Assembly: GCF_000015285.1 (NCBI RefSeq)
Contig: NC_008709.1
Location: forward strand, 2,170,001-2,234,000
Direction of reading: 5' to 3'
DNA length: 64,000 bases
Source of the DNA: Psychromonas ingrahamii 37
GTDB lineage: Bacteria > Pseudomonadota > Gammaproteobacteria > Enterobacterales > Psychromonadaceae
Part shown: one piece after another, positions 43,678 through 53,849 of the stretch
How positions within the stretch are numbered: position 1 is the stretch's first letter
How the letters are laid out: each line of letters starts with the position of its first letter
The notes under the pieces: model-generated
Database searches by the model: none
Told to the model about the DNA's origin: nothing
The model's input: only the letters and a program-made list of their open reading frames with translations
Translations under genes and position numbers: made by a program

Positions 43678-44586
43678 ATGAATAACACTGCCAAACCAAT
43701 TAAAACGCGAGAACTCCATAATCATCATTTTGATTCTACAATTTGGAATGAGCTTAATTTTAGAGACGATGATATTGTTATTTCAACCTACGCTAAATCA
43801 GGAACAACCTGGGTACAACAGATTATCTCTCAGCTTTTGTTCAACGGCGAAGAAGGACTGGAAGTGGCAGAAATGTCCCCATGGCTTGATCTGCGAGTGC
43901 CGCCTAAAGAGGTAAAACTGCCGATGGTCGAGGCACAGACTCATCGACGGTTTTTAAAAACGCATCTACCTGTTGATGCATTGACCTTTTCTGAAAAGGC
44001 TAAGTACATTTATATCGGCCGCGACGGGCGCGATGTTTTATGGAGCATGTTCAACCATCACTCGACTGCTAATCAGGCCTGGTATGAAGCTTTAAATGAC
44101 ACTCCCGGTAGAGTCGGACCCGCAATTGAAAAGCCATCGGGTTCAATAACTGAGTATTACCATCATTGGCTCGATCAAGATGGGCACCCTTGGTGGTCAT
44201 TTTGGGAAAATATCCGATCTTGGTGGGCAATCAGAAATCTACCGAATGTCTATTTTTTGCATTTCGAAAATCTTAAAAACGATATGCCCGGAGAGATTCG
44301 CCGCTTAGCAGAATTCCTTGGAACCCCGATTGATGAAGACAAATGGGAGTCTATACTGCGCCATTGCAGTTTTGAATATATGAAAAAAAATGCCGCAAAA
44401 AGCGTCCCCCTTGGTGGTGCTTTTTGGAATGGCGGTGCACAAACCTTTATTCATAAAGGGACGAATGGTCGTTGGCGCGATGTCCTAAGCGCAGAGGATT
44501 CTTACAAATACGAGCATCGAGCAGCACAAGAACTCGATTCTAAATGTGCTTCTTGGCTCGCTACGGGTGAAATTTCACAGGGCTGA
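43678..44586 (+). CDS. Sulfotransferase family protein
   Basis: A 302-residue cytosolic sulfotransferase. The PAPS-binding loop is TYAKSGTTWVQQI near residue 40, the 3'-phosphate site is YIYIGRDGRDVLWSMFNHHS near 120, and the C-terminal segment has NGRWRDVLSAEDSYKYE (GxWrd motif). It transfers sulfate from PAPS to an alcohol or amine of unknown identity. The layout resembles aryl/steroid-type enzymes (SULT-like) often found in marine bacteria. It is alone, so no substrate clue exists. Confidence 0.88.
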   Translation: MNNTAKPIKTRELHNHHFDSTIWNELNFRDDDIVISTYAKSGTTWVQQIISQLLFNGEEGLEVAEMSPWLDLRVPPKEVKLPMVEAQTHRRFLKTHLPVDALTFSEKAKYIYIGRDGRDVLWSMFNHHSTANQAWYEALNDTPGRVGPAIEKPSGSITEYYHHWLDQDGHPWWSFWENIRSWWAIRNLPNVYFLHFENLKNDMPGEIRRLAEFLGTPIDEDKWESILRHCSFEYMKKNAAKSVPLGGAFWNGGAQTFIHKGTNGRWRDVLSAEDSYKYEHRAAQELDSKCASWLATGEISQG

Positions 44587-45107
44587 ATCAATTGCATCGA
44601 TGGATAAGACCAAAAGAGCTGAAAAAATGATCACTTGCGGGTTAAAATCATCCCTAACTGCGTTGTGATTTTTATTCAGAAGATACTGTCTTCACCTTTT
44701 GTAGTCAGCTAAAGCTATTCAAAATCGTTCCATACGATTGTGTGAAATGAGAATAACGATCGAATGCAACTTTAGTGTTGATTTTTCCTTCGCAATCATT
44801 GACCACTTCATTAATTCTTTTGGTATAACCAGGTTACATAAAGGTCTTTTGTGGATATTACTGCTTTGTAACGCGCTCAATAAATCAATATACTGTTCCA
44901 CTGTAATTTCTGTTTTAATGGCAGAAATACAGAAAAATGCCGCTTTCCCGCAGGATTTATATTTCATTTTTTTCGTCACGTTTTGAACCACTGTTTAAAT
45001 CTGCTATTCTAGTAACGTTATGAAATCATTGGCAGTGTCGGTGTTTCTTGTGGGAAGGTGGAATTATTCCGTCTAAAAAATATTATATTTTTATTGGGAA
45101 ATGAAGT
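44587..45107. other. Intergenic region with an ambiguous small ORF
   Basis: The minus strand 44719-44991 encodes about 85 residues (MKYKSCGKAAFFC, IHKRPLCNLVIPKELMKW, SIVILISHNRMERF) that look protein-like but match no family I know. The plus strand is also open here. I cannot decide whether a gene exists. Confidence 0.3.
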
Positions 45108-45437
45108 ATGGGTTACTGGTATTTGGCAATTGCTATTGTAGCTGAGGTAATGGCAACATTAGCACTTAAAGCATCAAATGGTTTTTCTGATTTAACCTTC
45201 AGTGCTGTTTGTGTTATTGGTTATGCAGTTGCATTTTATTTCTTATCCTTAGTGCTTAAAACGGTACCCGTTGGTATCGCTTATGCTATCTGGGCAGGCA
45301 TGGGAATAGTATTAATTGCATCAATAAGTGCTGTGGTCTATAAACAACTGCCTGATCTTGCGGCGGTGATAGGAATGTTGTTAATTTTGGTGGGTGTCAT
45401 GGTTATTAATGTGTTTTCAAAAACAGTGAGCCATTAG
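45108..45437 (+). CDS. Small multidrug resistance (SMR) transporter
   Basis: A 109-residue, four-TM protein of the EmrE/Qac group. The essential membrane Glu sits in AIVAEVMATLALKAS (about residue 14), and helix 3 has PVGIAYAIWAGMGIVLI. It forms antiparallel dimers exchanging protons for quaternary cations. It is monocistronic, with a bidirectional terminator at 45523-45555 shared with ppaC. Confidence 0.92.
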   Translation: MGYWYLAIAIVAEVMATLALKASNGFSDLTFSAVCVIGYAVAFYFLSLVLKTVPVGIAYAIWAGMGIVLIASISAVVYKQLPDLAAVIGMLLILVGVMVINVFSKTVSH

Positions 45438-45522
45438 AAGTCGAGCGGTAAGTGTGTGGGTCACGGCTTAACCCAATTGTTGGACAAGACCTGGCATTTA
45501 TCGCTGTTATTTAACGAGAATA

Positions 45523-45561
45523 AAAAACCACGACTAAATTAATAGCGTGGTTTTTGTTTTT
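45523..45561. terminator. Bidirectional intrinsic terminator
   Basis: AAAAACCACG pairs with CGTGGTTTTT around a 13-nt loop, with T's on both strands. It lies between the convergent SMR and ppaC genes. Confidence 0.85.
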
Positions 45562-45575
45562 TATCAGACTGAAAA

Positions 45576-46496
45576 TTAAGCAAAAACTTTTTGCAGTGGT
45601 GGCACTATTTGTTTTTTACGACTTAGTACACCCTCTAACCAAACTTTACCGTCGGTCGTTGCCTGACCAAAAGCCTGCTCGGTTAAATTTTCATTATCAC
45701 TGACCACTAAAAGCTCTGAGCCTTCTTTCATGATATCGGTCAGCAATAATAAAACACTGTGACGCCCACCTTCGGCTTTTAATGCCGCAATATCGGCAGC
45801 AAGCTCGGCTTTAATATCATCAAAAACACTTAAGTCGATAACTTCTAATTGGCCAATGCCAATCTTGTTACCATTCATATTAAAGTCTTTAAAATCACGC
45901 TTAACTAACTCACGTATCGGCGTACCTTCAACAGCCGATTTTACCTTGAACATATCCATACCAAGGTCTTTAAAATCTTCAATACCGGCAATTTCAGCTA
46001 ACGCTTCAACACATTTAATATCAGCAGTGGTACAAGTAGGAGATTTAAAAATAACAGTGTCACTTAAAATAGCGCACATCATCGCGCCTGCTATATTTTT
46101 AGGGATTTCTACATTATAAAAATCATACATCATTTTAATGATGGTATTAGTACAGCCGACAGGACGAACCCAAATTTCAAGTGGCGTCGTTGTGGTTAAG
46201 TCACCTAATTTATGGTGATCAATAATACCTAAAATAGTGGCATCATTAATATCATCTGGGGCAAGTTCAATATCGCTGTGATCAACAATATAAACACCTT
46301 CACCTGCATAACTGGTTTTAAGCATTGGCTGTTCAAAACCAAACTTATCTAAAATAAATAATGTTTCTGGGGTTAATTGACCTAAACGTGCGGGAACTGT
46401 GTCCTCACCTAAAGTGGTTTTTAAATATGATAATGCGATGGCTGAACAGATCGAGTCTGAGTCAGGGATCTTGTGACCGACAACATAATTTGGCAT
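45576..46496 (-). CDS. ppaC: Manganese-dependent inorganic pyrophosphatase
   Basis: A 306-residue family II pyrophosphatase of the DHH superfamily. Metal-ligand motifs are GHKIPDSDSICSA, YIVDHSD, GIIDHHKLGD and the CTNTII segment; the C-terminal substrate motif is SRKKQIVPPLQ. It splits PPi to phosphate with Mn, driving biosynthesis. Family II enzymes are scattered among gammaproteobacteria, mainly Vibrio-like and marine groups. AAGGAG is just upstream. Confidence 0.97.
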   Translation of the reverse strand: MPNYVVGHKIPDSDSICSAIALSYLKTTLGEDTVPARLGQLTPETLFILDKFGFEQPMLKTSYAGEGVYIVDHSDIELAPDDINDATILGIIDHHKLGDLTTTTPLEIWVRPVGCTNTIIKMMYDFYNVEIPKNIAGAMMCAILSDTVIFKSPTCTTADIKCVEALAEIAGIEDFKDLGMDMFKVKSAVEGTPIRELVKRDFKDFNMNGNKIGIGQLEVIDLSVFDDIKAELAADIAALKAEGGRHSVLLLLTDIMKEGSELLVVSDNENLTEQAFGQATTDGKVWLEGVLSRKKQIVPPLQKVFA

Positions 46497-47032
46497 AAAA
46501 GTAATCTCCTTAAATTTGGCGCTATCTTAGCAAACTATGTTTTGTTTAGATATATAGTAAAAGTCTGGTCAAGAATAAATTATAAGGAGTTGTGAACTTT
46601 CTAACCCTTGTTAATGCTTTGAGCCGTTAGACAATAAAAAATCTGGAACATATAGGGTCACAGCTCATAACAAAAAGTAAAAAAACACAAAGTTAAATTA
46701 TCTTATATTTCTTTCTAACTAATATATGAACCGCGATATAAAAGGCATGAGTCAGCAGGATTTTGCAAGCTTATGCGCATTAACTTTATCCGCCAGTAAA
46801 TCCTGTTTGCAATAGGCTAGAATTAAGCTTAAGCAAAGGTTAAAAGCACACTGTCAAATTCATTTTGATAAACAGCAGAAAGTGTGTTGTTTTTCCCTGC
46901 TAAATAAATAACAAAAAAGGGCATCTTCTTTACTCTCTTTGCATCTTATATAAAACAATTTATATAAAAAAAGAGGATAAAGATTGATGAATTTTGCTTT
47001 TCCAATACCTTGATATGAAAAAGGGGGACGTG
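46497..47032. other. Divergent intergenic region
   Basis: A 536-bp region between ppaC and the permease. No gene, RNA or repeat is recognised; promoters are presumed. Confidence 0.35.
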
Positions 47033-48025
47033 ATGTTTGAAATTTTCACTCAATTTGCCGATTGGCTTACCTATCAACAACTGTCTTTATCGTCCGGGAC
47101 AAAGCTTGCTGATGCGGTGCATTTTTTTATTGAAGATACGTCTAAGATCATGGTGTTACTAATCGTTATGATTTATGTCATTGCCTTGTTAAGAGCCTCT
47201 CTCAATGTGGAAAAAGTACGCTCTTATCTGGCTGGGAAAAGAAGACTCTTTGGCTATTTTTTAGGCAGTGTTTTTGGTGCTATTACCCCCTTTTGTTCAT
47301 GCTCCAGTATTCCTGTTTTTCTTGGATTCACCAGCGCGGGGATCCCGTTAGGTATTACAATGGCATTTTTGATCACGTCCCCTTTAATTAACGAAATAGC
47401 CATTTTGTTACTGGTTAGTTTGTTAGGTTGGAAATTTACCCTGCTGTATATCGCGGTAGGGATGGTGATCGGTATGTTAAGCGGGTGGTTTCTTGATGTA
47501 ATCGGGGCTGAACGTTGGCTGCAACCTTTTGCCGCCAAAGCGATGAAAAATAGTCAAGGAAAACCAACCCCCTCACAAGGTGAGGCAGCTGTTAAAATGA
47601 CACTTTCAGACCGACATGCTTTTGCTAAAGGTGAAATGCTAGAAATCGTTGCCAGAGTTTGGAAGTGGGTATTTATTGGTGTGGGTATTGGTGCTGCTCT
47701 GCATGGCTTTGTGCCCGATGGTTGGATTGAAGCCCACCTTGGTCAAGGGCAATGGTGGTCTGTACCTGCCTCTGTGCTGGTGGGTATTCCACTTTACTCT
47801 AATGCCACGGGGGTAATTCCCATTATGGAAAGCCTGATCAAAAATGGTTTACCTATTGGCACTACTCTCGCTTTTTGTATGAGTACCGTCGCGGCAAGCG
47901 TGCCGGAATTTGTGATGTTAAAGCAAGTGATGCAATGGCGCTTACTGAGTTTACTTTTTGCATTGCTGTTAACAGCATTTACCCTTATAGGTTGGATATT
48001 TAATCTATCAATATGGAATTTCTAG
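47033..48025 (+). CDS. DUF318/ArsP-like permease
   Basis: A 330-residue, eight-TM permease. The signature ITPFCSCSSIPVFLGFTSAG with its C-x-C-SS core, followed by PLGITMAFLITSPLINEIAI, and a second-half SNATGVIPIMESLI, identifies the DUF318/ArsP family, which exports organoarsenicals or related thiol-reactive species. The ATG at 47033 has GGGGG five bases upstream. It is followed by a thioredoxin-like protein 11 bp later, a common partner of these permeases. Confidence 0.85.
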   Translation: MFEIFTQFADWLTYQQLSLSSGTKLADAVHFFIEDTSKIMVLLIVMIYVIALLRASLNVEKVRSYLAGKRRLFGYFLGSVFGAITPFCSCSSIPVFLGFTSAGIPLGITMAFLITSPLINEIAILLLVSLLGWKFTLLYIAVGMVIGMLSGWFLDVIGAERWLQPFAAKAMKNSQGKPTPSQGEAAVKMTLSDRHAFAKGEMLEIVARVWKWVFIGVGIGAALHGFVPDGWIEAHLGQGQWWSVPASVLVGIPLYSNATGVIPIMESLIKNGLPIGTTLAFCMSTVAASVPEFVMLKQVMQWRLLSLLFALLLTAFTLIGWIFNLSIWNF

Positions 48026-48036
48026 GAGAAATAATA

Positions 48037-48273
48037 ATGAAAAAATTTAAAGTATTAGGATCTGGTTGCACTAAGTGCATTAATACCGCTAAATTAATTG
48101 AAAAAATAGCGAAAGACAATGAAATTGAAGTGTTTGTTGAGAAAGTAACTGATTTAGAAACGATAATGAATTACGGTGTAATGTCCACACCTGGGGTTGT
48201 GATGGATGAAAAGGTTGTCCATAGTGGCGGTGTCCCTACTACAGAATCAATAAAAAAATGGTTTGATTTATAA
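48037..48273 (+). CDS. Thioredoxin-like small redox protein
   Basis: A 78-residue protein of the redox-active disulfide protein 2 type: KFKVLGSGCTKCINTAKLIE gives C-x2-C in a thioredoxin fold, with the cis-Pro region MSTPGVVMDEKVVHSGGVPT. The ATG at 48037 has TAGGAGAA upstream. It is next to the CxC-SS permease, so the two probably form a thiol-linked export or detoxification unit. Confidence 0.88.
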   Translation: MKKFKVLGSGCTKCINTAKLIEKIAKDNEIEVFVEKVTDLETIMNYGVMSTPGVVMDEKVVHSGGVPTTESIKKWFDL

Positions 48274-48706
48274 AAAATATTGCCCCAAGCCTTTGATATT
48301 TATCGTTTAAGTTTTTAATCTGAAAGCATTCTGAGTAGGCAATAAGAGTGATGCATCACCATTCGATGCCTACGACGATCGCCGCGCAGAACGCCTGCAG
48401 ATAAACCTGCAAGCCTGCACTTGTTGACAAAGTGCACCCAAAAAAATCAACATCTCCTCGTTAATAGTTAACTAAAATCGTTCATTTTCAACTCTCTATA
48501 GAAATCTCATTTTACTTGTTAAGTCACAGATGGCTTACAGAGGTTGCATTCACATTTTATTAACATTAGAGTTAACTAGGCTTATCGGTTTTATTGTATG
48601 GTTAATAATTGTTCGCAAATATTAACTGTAATACAAAGCTAAACAGGGAATGTTAGCTAGCTAGATCACTCCCCCCCGATCTATTTTTTAAATAAGGCAA
48701 TGTAAT
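48274..48706. other. Intergenic region before the dehydrogenase operon
   Basis: About 430 bp with no recognised gene. It should contain the promoter of the cytochrome/IorAB operon. Nothing clear was identified. Confidence 0.35.
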
Positions 48707-50005
48707 ATGCTAAAACGTATCGTTTATGGCGTATGTGGTGCAGCTATTGTAGGATTATGTGTATTTAGTATATACGCTTGGTACCCTGCAATAGATCCCG
48801 TCATACCTGCTCAAACAGACTATTCTCCAGAGATTATCGAACAAGGTAGAGTCCTTGCCGCAGCAGGTTATTGCAGCACTTGTCACACGCCATCAGGTGG
48901 AACGCCTTATGCAGGTAACTATGAAATGCACACCGACTTTGGCACCATTTATTCGAGTAACATCACCCCAGATGTCGAAACCGGTATTGGTAACTGGTCA
49001 GAAGCCGCTTTTAGCCGAGCGATGCGCATTGGTGTGAGTCGTGATGGACATCATTTATTACCTGCGTTCCCTTATGAACACTTTAATAAAATGACCGACG
49101 CGGATATTAACGCCATTTATGCTTATATCATGACGTCTGTACCGGCCGTTAACCAAGTCAAAAAAGATAACGATATTCCGTTTCCGCTCAATATCCGCTG
49201 GTTTCAAGCGGGTTGGAAACTTCTGTTTGCTGACACTCAACCTTTTGAAGTCAACAGCGAAAAATCAGCCGAGTGGAACCGTGGCGCTTATTTAGCTGAA
49301 GGTGTTGCTCACTGTGGCGCATGTCATACTCCACGTAATGCACTTGGCGGTGAAAAATATGACCAAATGTATCAAGGTGCTGCCATTGATGGTTGGATTG
49401 CACCCTCATTAACCTCTACCAGCACGTCACCACTCCCTTGGCGTTCGCAAGATTTCTACGAATACCTCAGCACAGGTAATTCGCTTTACCATGGTAGTGC
49501 CGCAGGTCCAATGGCACCGGTTATGCACGATGGTTTATCCGCTCTGCCAGACAGTGATCTTAGAGACATTAGCAATTATTTTGCCGATCTTGATCGCACT
49601 ACCAAAATGGATGAATCACAATCTAATAAGATTTTACAAGCTGCAATAGACGCACAACATCAACAACCAGATCAACGGATCGATGAAGGTGCGCGTTTGT
49701 ATGCCACTGCTTGCCAAGCATGTCATTACAGCAGCGACCAATTAGTCAAAGGCCGGCTATTGATTACCATAGGCTCAGCGACTCATCTTGATAAGCCAAC
49801 GAACCTGATTAACGTCATACTGGACGGTGTTAGTAGCGATCAAGGAATCAGCGGCGTGGTAATGCCAGGATTCCGTGATGCACTTAGCGATCAAGACATT
49901 AGCGCAATAGCAGCTTATTTGCGTCAAACTGCAGGGGAAAACATCTGGCCTAAATTACAACAACAAGTGGGCGAGATCCGTAATCAACCCCGATTTGAGC
50001 AATAA
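48707..50005 (+). CDS. Membrane-anchored triheme cytochrome c subunit
   Basis: A 432-residue exported cytochrome with an uncleaved N-terminal membrane helix and three heme c sites: CSTCHT, CGACHT and CQACHY. It resembles the cytochrome subunits of periplasmic alcohol/aldehyde dehydrogenases. It precedes the 2Fe-2S and molybdopterin genes and should pass their electrons to the quinone pool or a terminal oxidase. It ends 19 bp before the next start. AAGG precedes its own start. Confidence 0.92.
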   Translation: MLKRIVYGVCGAAIVGLCVFSIYAWYPAIDPVIPAQTDYSPEIIEQGRVLAAAGYCSTCHTPSGGTPYAGNYEMHTDFGTIYSSNITPDVETGIGNWSEAAFSRAMRIGVSRDGHHLLPAFPYEHFNKMTDADINAIYAYIMTSVPAVNQVKKDNDIPFPLNIRWFQAGWKLLFADTQPFEVNSEKSAEWNRGAYLAEGVAHCGACHTPRNALGGEKYDQMYQGAAIDGWIAPSLTSTSTSPLPWRSQDFYEYLSTGNSLYHGSAAGPMAPVMHDGLSALPDSDLRDISNYFADLDRTTKMDESQSNKILQAAIDAQHQQPDQRIDEGARLYATACQACHYSSDQLVKGRLLITIGSATHLDKPTNLINVILDGVSSDQGISGVVMPGFRDALSDQDISAIAAYLRQTAGENIWPKLQQQVGEIRNQPRFEQ

Positions 50006-50024
50006 CTTCACTGGAGAAGTGCCA

Positions 50025-50492
50025 ATGGCAAAATTTATTTTAAACGGCGAGCCGATGACTGCCGACGTAGAGAGCGATACTCCTCTACTGTGGGTCATTC
50101 GTGACGAACTCAACATGACGGGTACCAAATTTGGTTGCGGTATTGGAACCTGTGGAGCCTGTACTGTCCATGTGGGCGGACGTGCAACACGTTCATGTAT
50201 TACTCCCATTTCGATAGTAGAAGGGGCTGAAATTACTACCATTGAAGGTTTGTCAGAAAAAGGCGACCATCCATTACAAATTTCATGGATAAACTTGCAG
50301 GTGCCACAATGTGGTTACTGCCAGTCGGGTCAAATTATGCAAGCTGCTGCATTATTAAAAGACATTCCTAAACCGACGGATAAAGATATTGACGCTGTGA
50401 TGGCTGGGAACTTATGTCGTTGTATGACTTACGTGCGTATCCGTAGTGCTATTCATGAAGCGGCAAATGCCATTGAAGGAGAGCAATCATGA
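50025..50492 (+). CDS. 2Fe-2S subunit of molybdenum hydroxylase (IorA-like)
   Basis: A 155-residue iron-sulfur subunit with two 2Fe-2S sites: plant-type [13 protein letters not shown] in the first domain and [16 protein letters not shown] plus [12 protein letters not shown] in the helical second domain. It matches the small subunit of isoquinoline 1-oxidoreductase-type enzymes. The ATG at 50025 has GAGAAG upstream. The stop overlaps the next start by 4 bp (ATGA). Confidence 0.93.
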   Translation: MAKFILNGEPMTADVESDTPLLWVIRDELNMTGTKFGCGIGTCGACTVHVGGRATRSCITPISIVEGAEITTIEGLSEKGDHPLQISWINLQVPQCGYCQSGQIMQAAALLKDIPKPTDKDIDAVMAGNLCRCMTYVRIRSAIHEAANAIEGEQS

Positions 50493-52792
50493 GCAGACTT
50501 CCTAAACGTGGTTCACAGGGTATAACCCGACGCGGCTTTTTAATTGGTATGACAGCGGTTGGTGTCAGCTTTGGTTTCCCTCGTCACTTGATGGCGGCAA
50601 TGGATCCTGCCAGCCCTAACGGTAAAGTATTACCGAGCGAAGGTGATATTTACGAGCCTTCATTGTGGTACTCAATCGATACCGCCGGCAAAATTAAAGT
50701 CAACATTATGCGCTCAGAAATGGGCCAACATGTCGGTACCGCTATTGCGCGTATTCTTGCTGATGAACTAGAAGCCTCTTGGGACGACATTGAAATTATT
50801 CATGTTGACAGTGACCCACGCTGGGGTTACATGGTTACCGGTGGCAGTTGGTCTATTTCACAAAGCTGGCCGGTATATCGTCAAGCTGGAGCTGCTGGTC
50901 GCACCGCCTTCATCGAAGCCGCGGCCAAAAAATGGGGCATTAAAGCACAAGATTGTGAAGCTAAAAACGGTAAAATCATATCCAGTAAAGGTGAGTTATC
51001 GTACGGTGAATTAGTTACCTTGGGCTTAACCCGTCAGTTTACGGAAGAAGAACTGAAACAACTGCCGCTGAAGCCAAATGCCGATCTTACACTTGTTGGT
51101 CAACCGGTGACCTCTCTTGATATCGCCAACAAGACCAACGGTAAAACAATATATGGTATCGACGCTAAAGTTGATGGCATGGTATACGCCAATCCTATTT
51201 TACCGCCCACCCGTTATGGCTCTAAAGTCGTGACATTTGATGATTCAGCTGCGAAAGCAATTAAAGGTTATCAGAAAACGATTGTATTAGAGGATGCGAG
51301 TGGCAGTGTCCCAGGTTGGTTAATGGTTATCGCCAGCAGCTTTCATGCGGCTCAAAAAGCCTCGAAATTAGTGAAAGTGACATGGGATGTGGGTGAAACG
51401 GCAACAGTGTCTGAAGCCGATATTATTGAACACGGCAGAAAATTACTTGGCGATAACACCAAAGGCAGTATTTTAGATACTGGTAATGTTGACACTGCAC
51501 CCGTATTTGCGAGTGCCAGCAGCAGCATTGCACAAGAATATATCACCAGCACAGTATTACATGCGCAAATGGAACCTGTTAATGCCTTGGTCTTTAAAAA
51601 TCCAGACGGCGTATGGGAAATCCATTCAGGTACTCAGTGGCAGTCACTTATCCTACCTGTATTAGCCATCGCATTAGGTGAAGACGAAGCTAACATTGTT
51701 ATGCGTAGCTACATGTTAGGTGGCGGCTTTGGCCGTAGGCTCAATGGCGATTACACCGTTCCAGCGGCGTTGACTTCTAAAGCCTTAGGCGGAAAACCGG
51801 TTAAAATGGTGATGACGCGTCCACAAGACATGCTCTTTGATAGCGCGCGCTCAGCTTCAGTTCAACAACTAAAAATGGCTTTTGATGATAAAAAAGCGGT
51901 TTCTGCGATGGAACATCATGCCACTGCCGGTTGGCCAACCCAAGTATTAGCCCCTTTCTTTATGCCAAAAGGGGTGAATGGCGAACCCTATGATCCGTTT
52001 TCAATTTCAGGGGCAGACCATTGGTATAGCGTTGGCGCCCAAAAAGTCCGCGCTGTGTCCAATGATCTCGCCATCGCCACCTTCAGGCCGGGTTGGTTAC
52101 GTTCAGTAGGGCCAGGCTGGACCAATTGGGCCGTTGAAAGCTTTATGGACGAAGCAGCGCATCACGCGGGCAAAGATGCAGTGCAATTCCGTTTAGACAT
52201 GCTGATTGCCGAAGGCCGAAATGCCGGTAGCACACCCGTTGCCGAAGGTGGTGCAGCGCGTCAGGCCGCGGTACTGAAAAAAGCCGCTGAGATGATTGGT
52301 TGGGGCACACCACAAGCCAAAGATACCGGGCTTGGAATTGCATCAACATTTGGCCAAGAACGTGATATGCCAACATGGGTATCGTGCGCGGTACAAGTTC
52401 ATGTCGACAAAACCAACGGTATTGTCAATGTGCAAAAACTGGTTATCGCCATCGATGCCGGTATTATTGTTGATCCAAACGGCGCAGAAGCGCAATGTCA
52501 GGGCGCGGCACTGTGGGGATTGTCCATGGCGTTATTTGAAGGCACCGAACTACTTAATGGTCAGTATAAAGACTCAAACTTCGATACTTATACTCCGCTG
52601 CGTTTAAGTCAAGCGCCGGAAATTAAGATTGAGTTTATTGACAGTAAAATGCCACCGTCCGGATTAGGTGAACCAGCCGTTACTCCGGTTGCTCCAGCGA
52701 TTGCTAATGCCATCTATCAAGCCGTGGGCGTGCGGTTACGCAAAATCCCAATGAAACCAAGTGACTTAAAAAGTGCTTTGGCAAAAGCCTAA
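50489..52792 (+). CDS. Molybdopterin-binding aldehyde/isoquinoline-type dehydrogenase (IorB-like)
   Basis: A 767-residue large subunit. It starts with a Tat signal ([20 protein letters not shown]), so the complex is exported folded. Visible molybdenum-cofactor regions include [34 protein letters not shown] and [19 protein letters not shown] with its Glu. The family hydroxylates or oxidises aldehydes and N-heterocycles, with electrons going to the 2Fe-2S and cytochrome subunits. The substrate is undetermined. MocA- and XdhC-type genes on the other strand 280 bp downstream probably mature it. A terminator follows at 52808-52834. Confidence 0.92.
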   Translation: MSRLPKRGSQGITRRGFLIGMTAVGVSFGFPRHLMAAMDPASPNGKVLPSEGDIYEPSLWYSIDTAGKIKVNIMRSEMGQHVGTAIARILADELEASWDDIEIIHVDSDPRWGYMVTGGSWSISQSWPVYRQAGAAGRTAFIEAAAKKWGIKAQDCEAKNGKIISSKGELSYGELVTLGLTRQFTEEELKQLPLKPNADLTLVGQPVTSLDIANKTNGKTIYGIDAKVDGMVYANPILPPTRYGSKVVTFDDSAAKAIKGYQKTIVLEDASGSVPGWLMVIASSFHAAQKASKLVKVTWDVGETATVSEADIIEHGRKLLGDNTKGSILDTGNVDTAPVFASASSSIAQEYITSTVLHAQMEPVNALVFKNPDGVWEIHSGTQWQSLILPVLAIALGEDEANIVMRSYMLGGGFGRRLNGDYTVPAALTSKALGGKPVKMVMTRPQDMLFDSARSASVQQLKMAFDDKKAVSAMEHHATAGWPTQVLAPFFMPKGVNGEPYDPFSISGADHWYSVGAQKVRAVSNDLAIATFRPGWLRSVGPGWTNWAVESFMDEAAHHAGKDAVQFRLDMLIAEGRNAGSTPVAEGGAARQAAVLKKAAEMIGWGTPQAKDTGLGIASTFGQERDMPTWVSCAVQVHVDKTNGIVNVQKLVIAIDAGIIVDPNGAEAQCQGAALWGLSMALFEGTELLNGQYKDSNFDTYTPLRLSQAPEIKIEFIDSKMPPSGLGEPAVTPVAPAIANAIYQAVGVRLRKIPMKPSDLKSALAKA

Positions 52793-52807
52793 TTCAACGC
52801 GTACTAT

Positions 52808-52834
52808 AAAAAGCCCGATTTTTCGGGTTTTTTT
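52808..52834 (+). terminator. Intrinsic terminator of the dehydrogenase operon
   Basis: CCCGA / TCGGG form a short stem around a T-rich loop, with flanking A's and a run of seven T's. It is 15 bp after the IorB-like stop. Confidence 0.8.
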
Positions 52835-53075
52835 ATGTCAGTTTTTTATCTTCAGTATTTGATCTTAAACTGTTATACCAAGCTAAATAAATTGACTTCT
52901 GTGTTGTAATTTTTGCAAAAGGAACAAGCAGTTACGTCAACTCCCGCCTAGAATTAAATCATTTATTCTGCTAAAAATTAAGATTACCTGCTTAATCAGA
53001 CTCGAATTATATTCAGTTACTTGTCCTGATTAAGCTATTTTAGTCATTGTGATGGTCGCTTTTACATAGGCAGGG

Positions 53076-53807
53076 TTATTGATTATTTAACTGCAGTTGC
53101 TGCCATTGTAGAAGGTCATTTCGTGTGTCTATATCGTTAATCGCATTTGGTAAGTCCAAACAAGTTAACTGCTTGTTTTTTACTAATTGTTGCAGTACAG
53201 GTTTGGCACCTTGATCACCCTTAAGCTGTGTTAAAGCTGAAAATTGATCACTAGTGAATATCGCGGGTACACCTAACTGAGCCTGATATGATGCACATAC
53301 ATTGCTTTGTTGTATTACCCAAAGATCAGCTAATTTCATATAGTCTGTATAAGTCACGCCGATATGGTCACCCAGGGCTAATAATAAGCCACTAGCATGA
53401 GTCGAAATAGCCGCTTCAACACCGACTTTAACGGACGTTGATAAACCATTGTCACTTTTATCATTGGTAATATAAGTGGTAGATATTGGTAGTAATTGAC
53501 TTAATTCACTATGGTGAGAACCTAATACGACAACAACATTGTTTGCTATGTTATTTGCGGTTAAATAGTCTGCTAAATAGTTTAACTTATCTAAACTATG
53601 CAGTAATAAGGGTTGATTAACTAAGACACCATCAGCATTCAAATCTACAATCGGTTGTGCCAATTTAATCCCGTTAAATCGACTACTTTTACCTGCAGCG
53701 AGCAGGACTAAGGTTAATGTTTTCTGTGTGGCATCATTAACATTATGCTTAAGCTCTTTTATTATTGTATTCACAGAACCCCACGCTATTTTTTCATTTG
53801 CATTCAT
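53076..53807 (-). CDS. mocA: Molybdenum cofactor cytidylyltransferase-like protein
   Basis: A 243-residue nucleotidyltransferase of the MobA/MocA fold. The N-terminus has the NTP-binding LVLLAAGKSSRFNGIK motif, followed by NVVVVLGSHHSELSQLL, DNGLSTSVKVG and LLALGDHIGVT. MocA makes the cytosine dinucleotide form of the cofactor needed by xanthine-oxidase-family enzymes such as the one at 50489. The first 25 residues precede the domain. It lies 42 bp after the XdhC-like gene in one unit. Confidence 0.85.
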   Translation of the reverse strand: MNANEKIAWGSVNTIIKELKHNVNDATQKTLTLVLLAAGKSSRFNGIKLAQPIVDLNADGVLVNQPLLLHSLDKLNYLADYLTANNIANNVVVVLGSHHSELSQLLPISTTYITNDKSDNGLSTSVKVGVEAAISTHASGLLLALGDHIGVTYTDYMKLADLWVIQQSNVCASYQAQLGVPAIFTSDQFSALTQLKGDQGAKPVLQQLVKNKQLTCLDLPNAINDIDTRNDLLQWQQLQLNNQ

Positions 53808-53849
53808 TAATTTGTAAAATGACGCTTTTAGTTAATGCAGTTAGTGTGC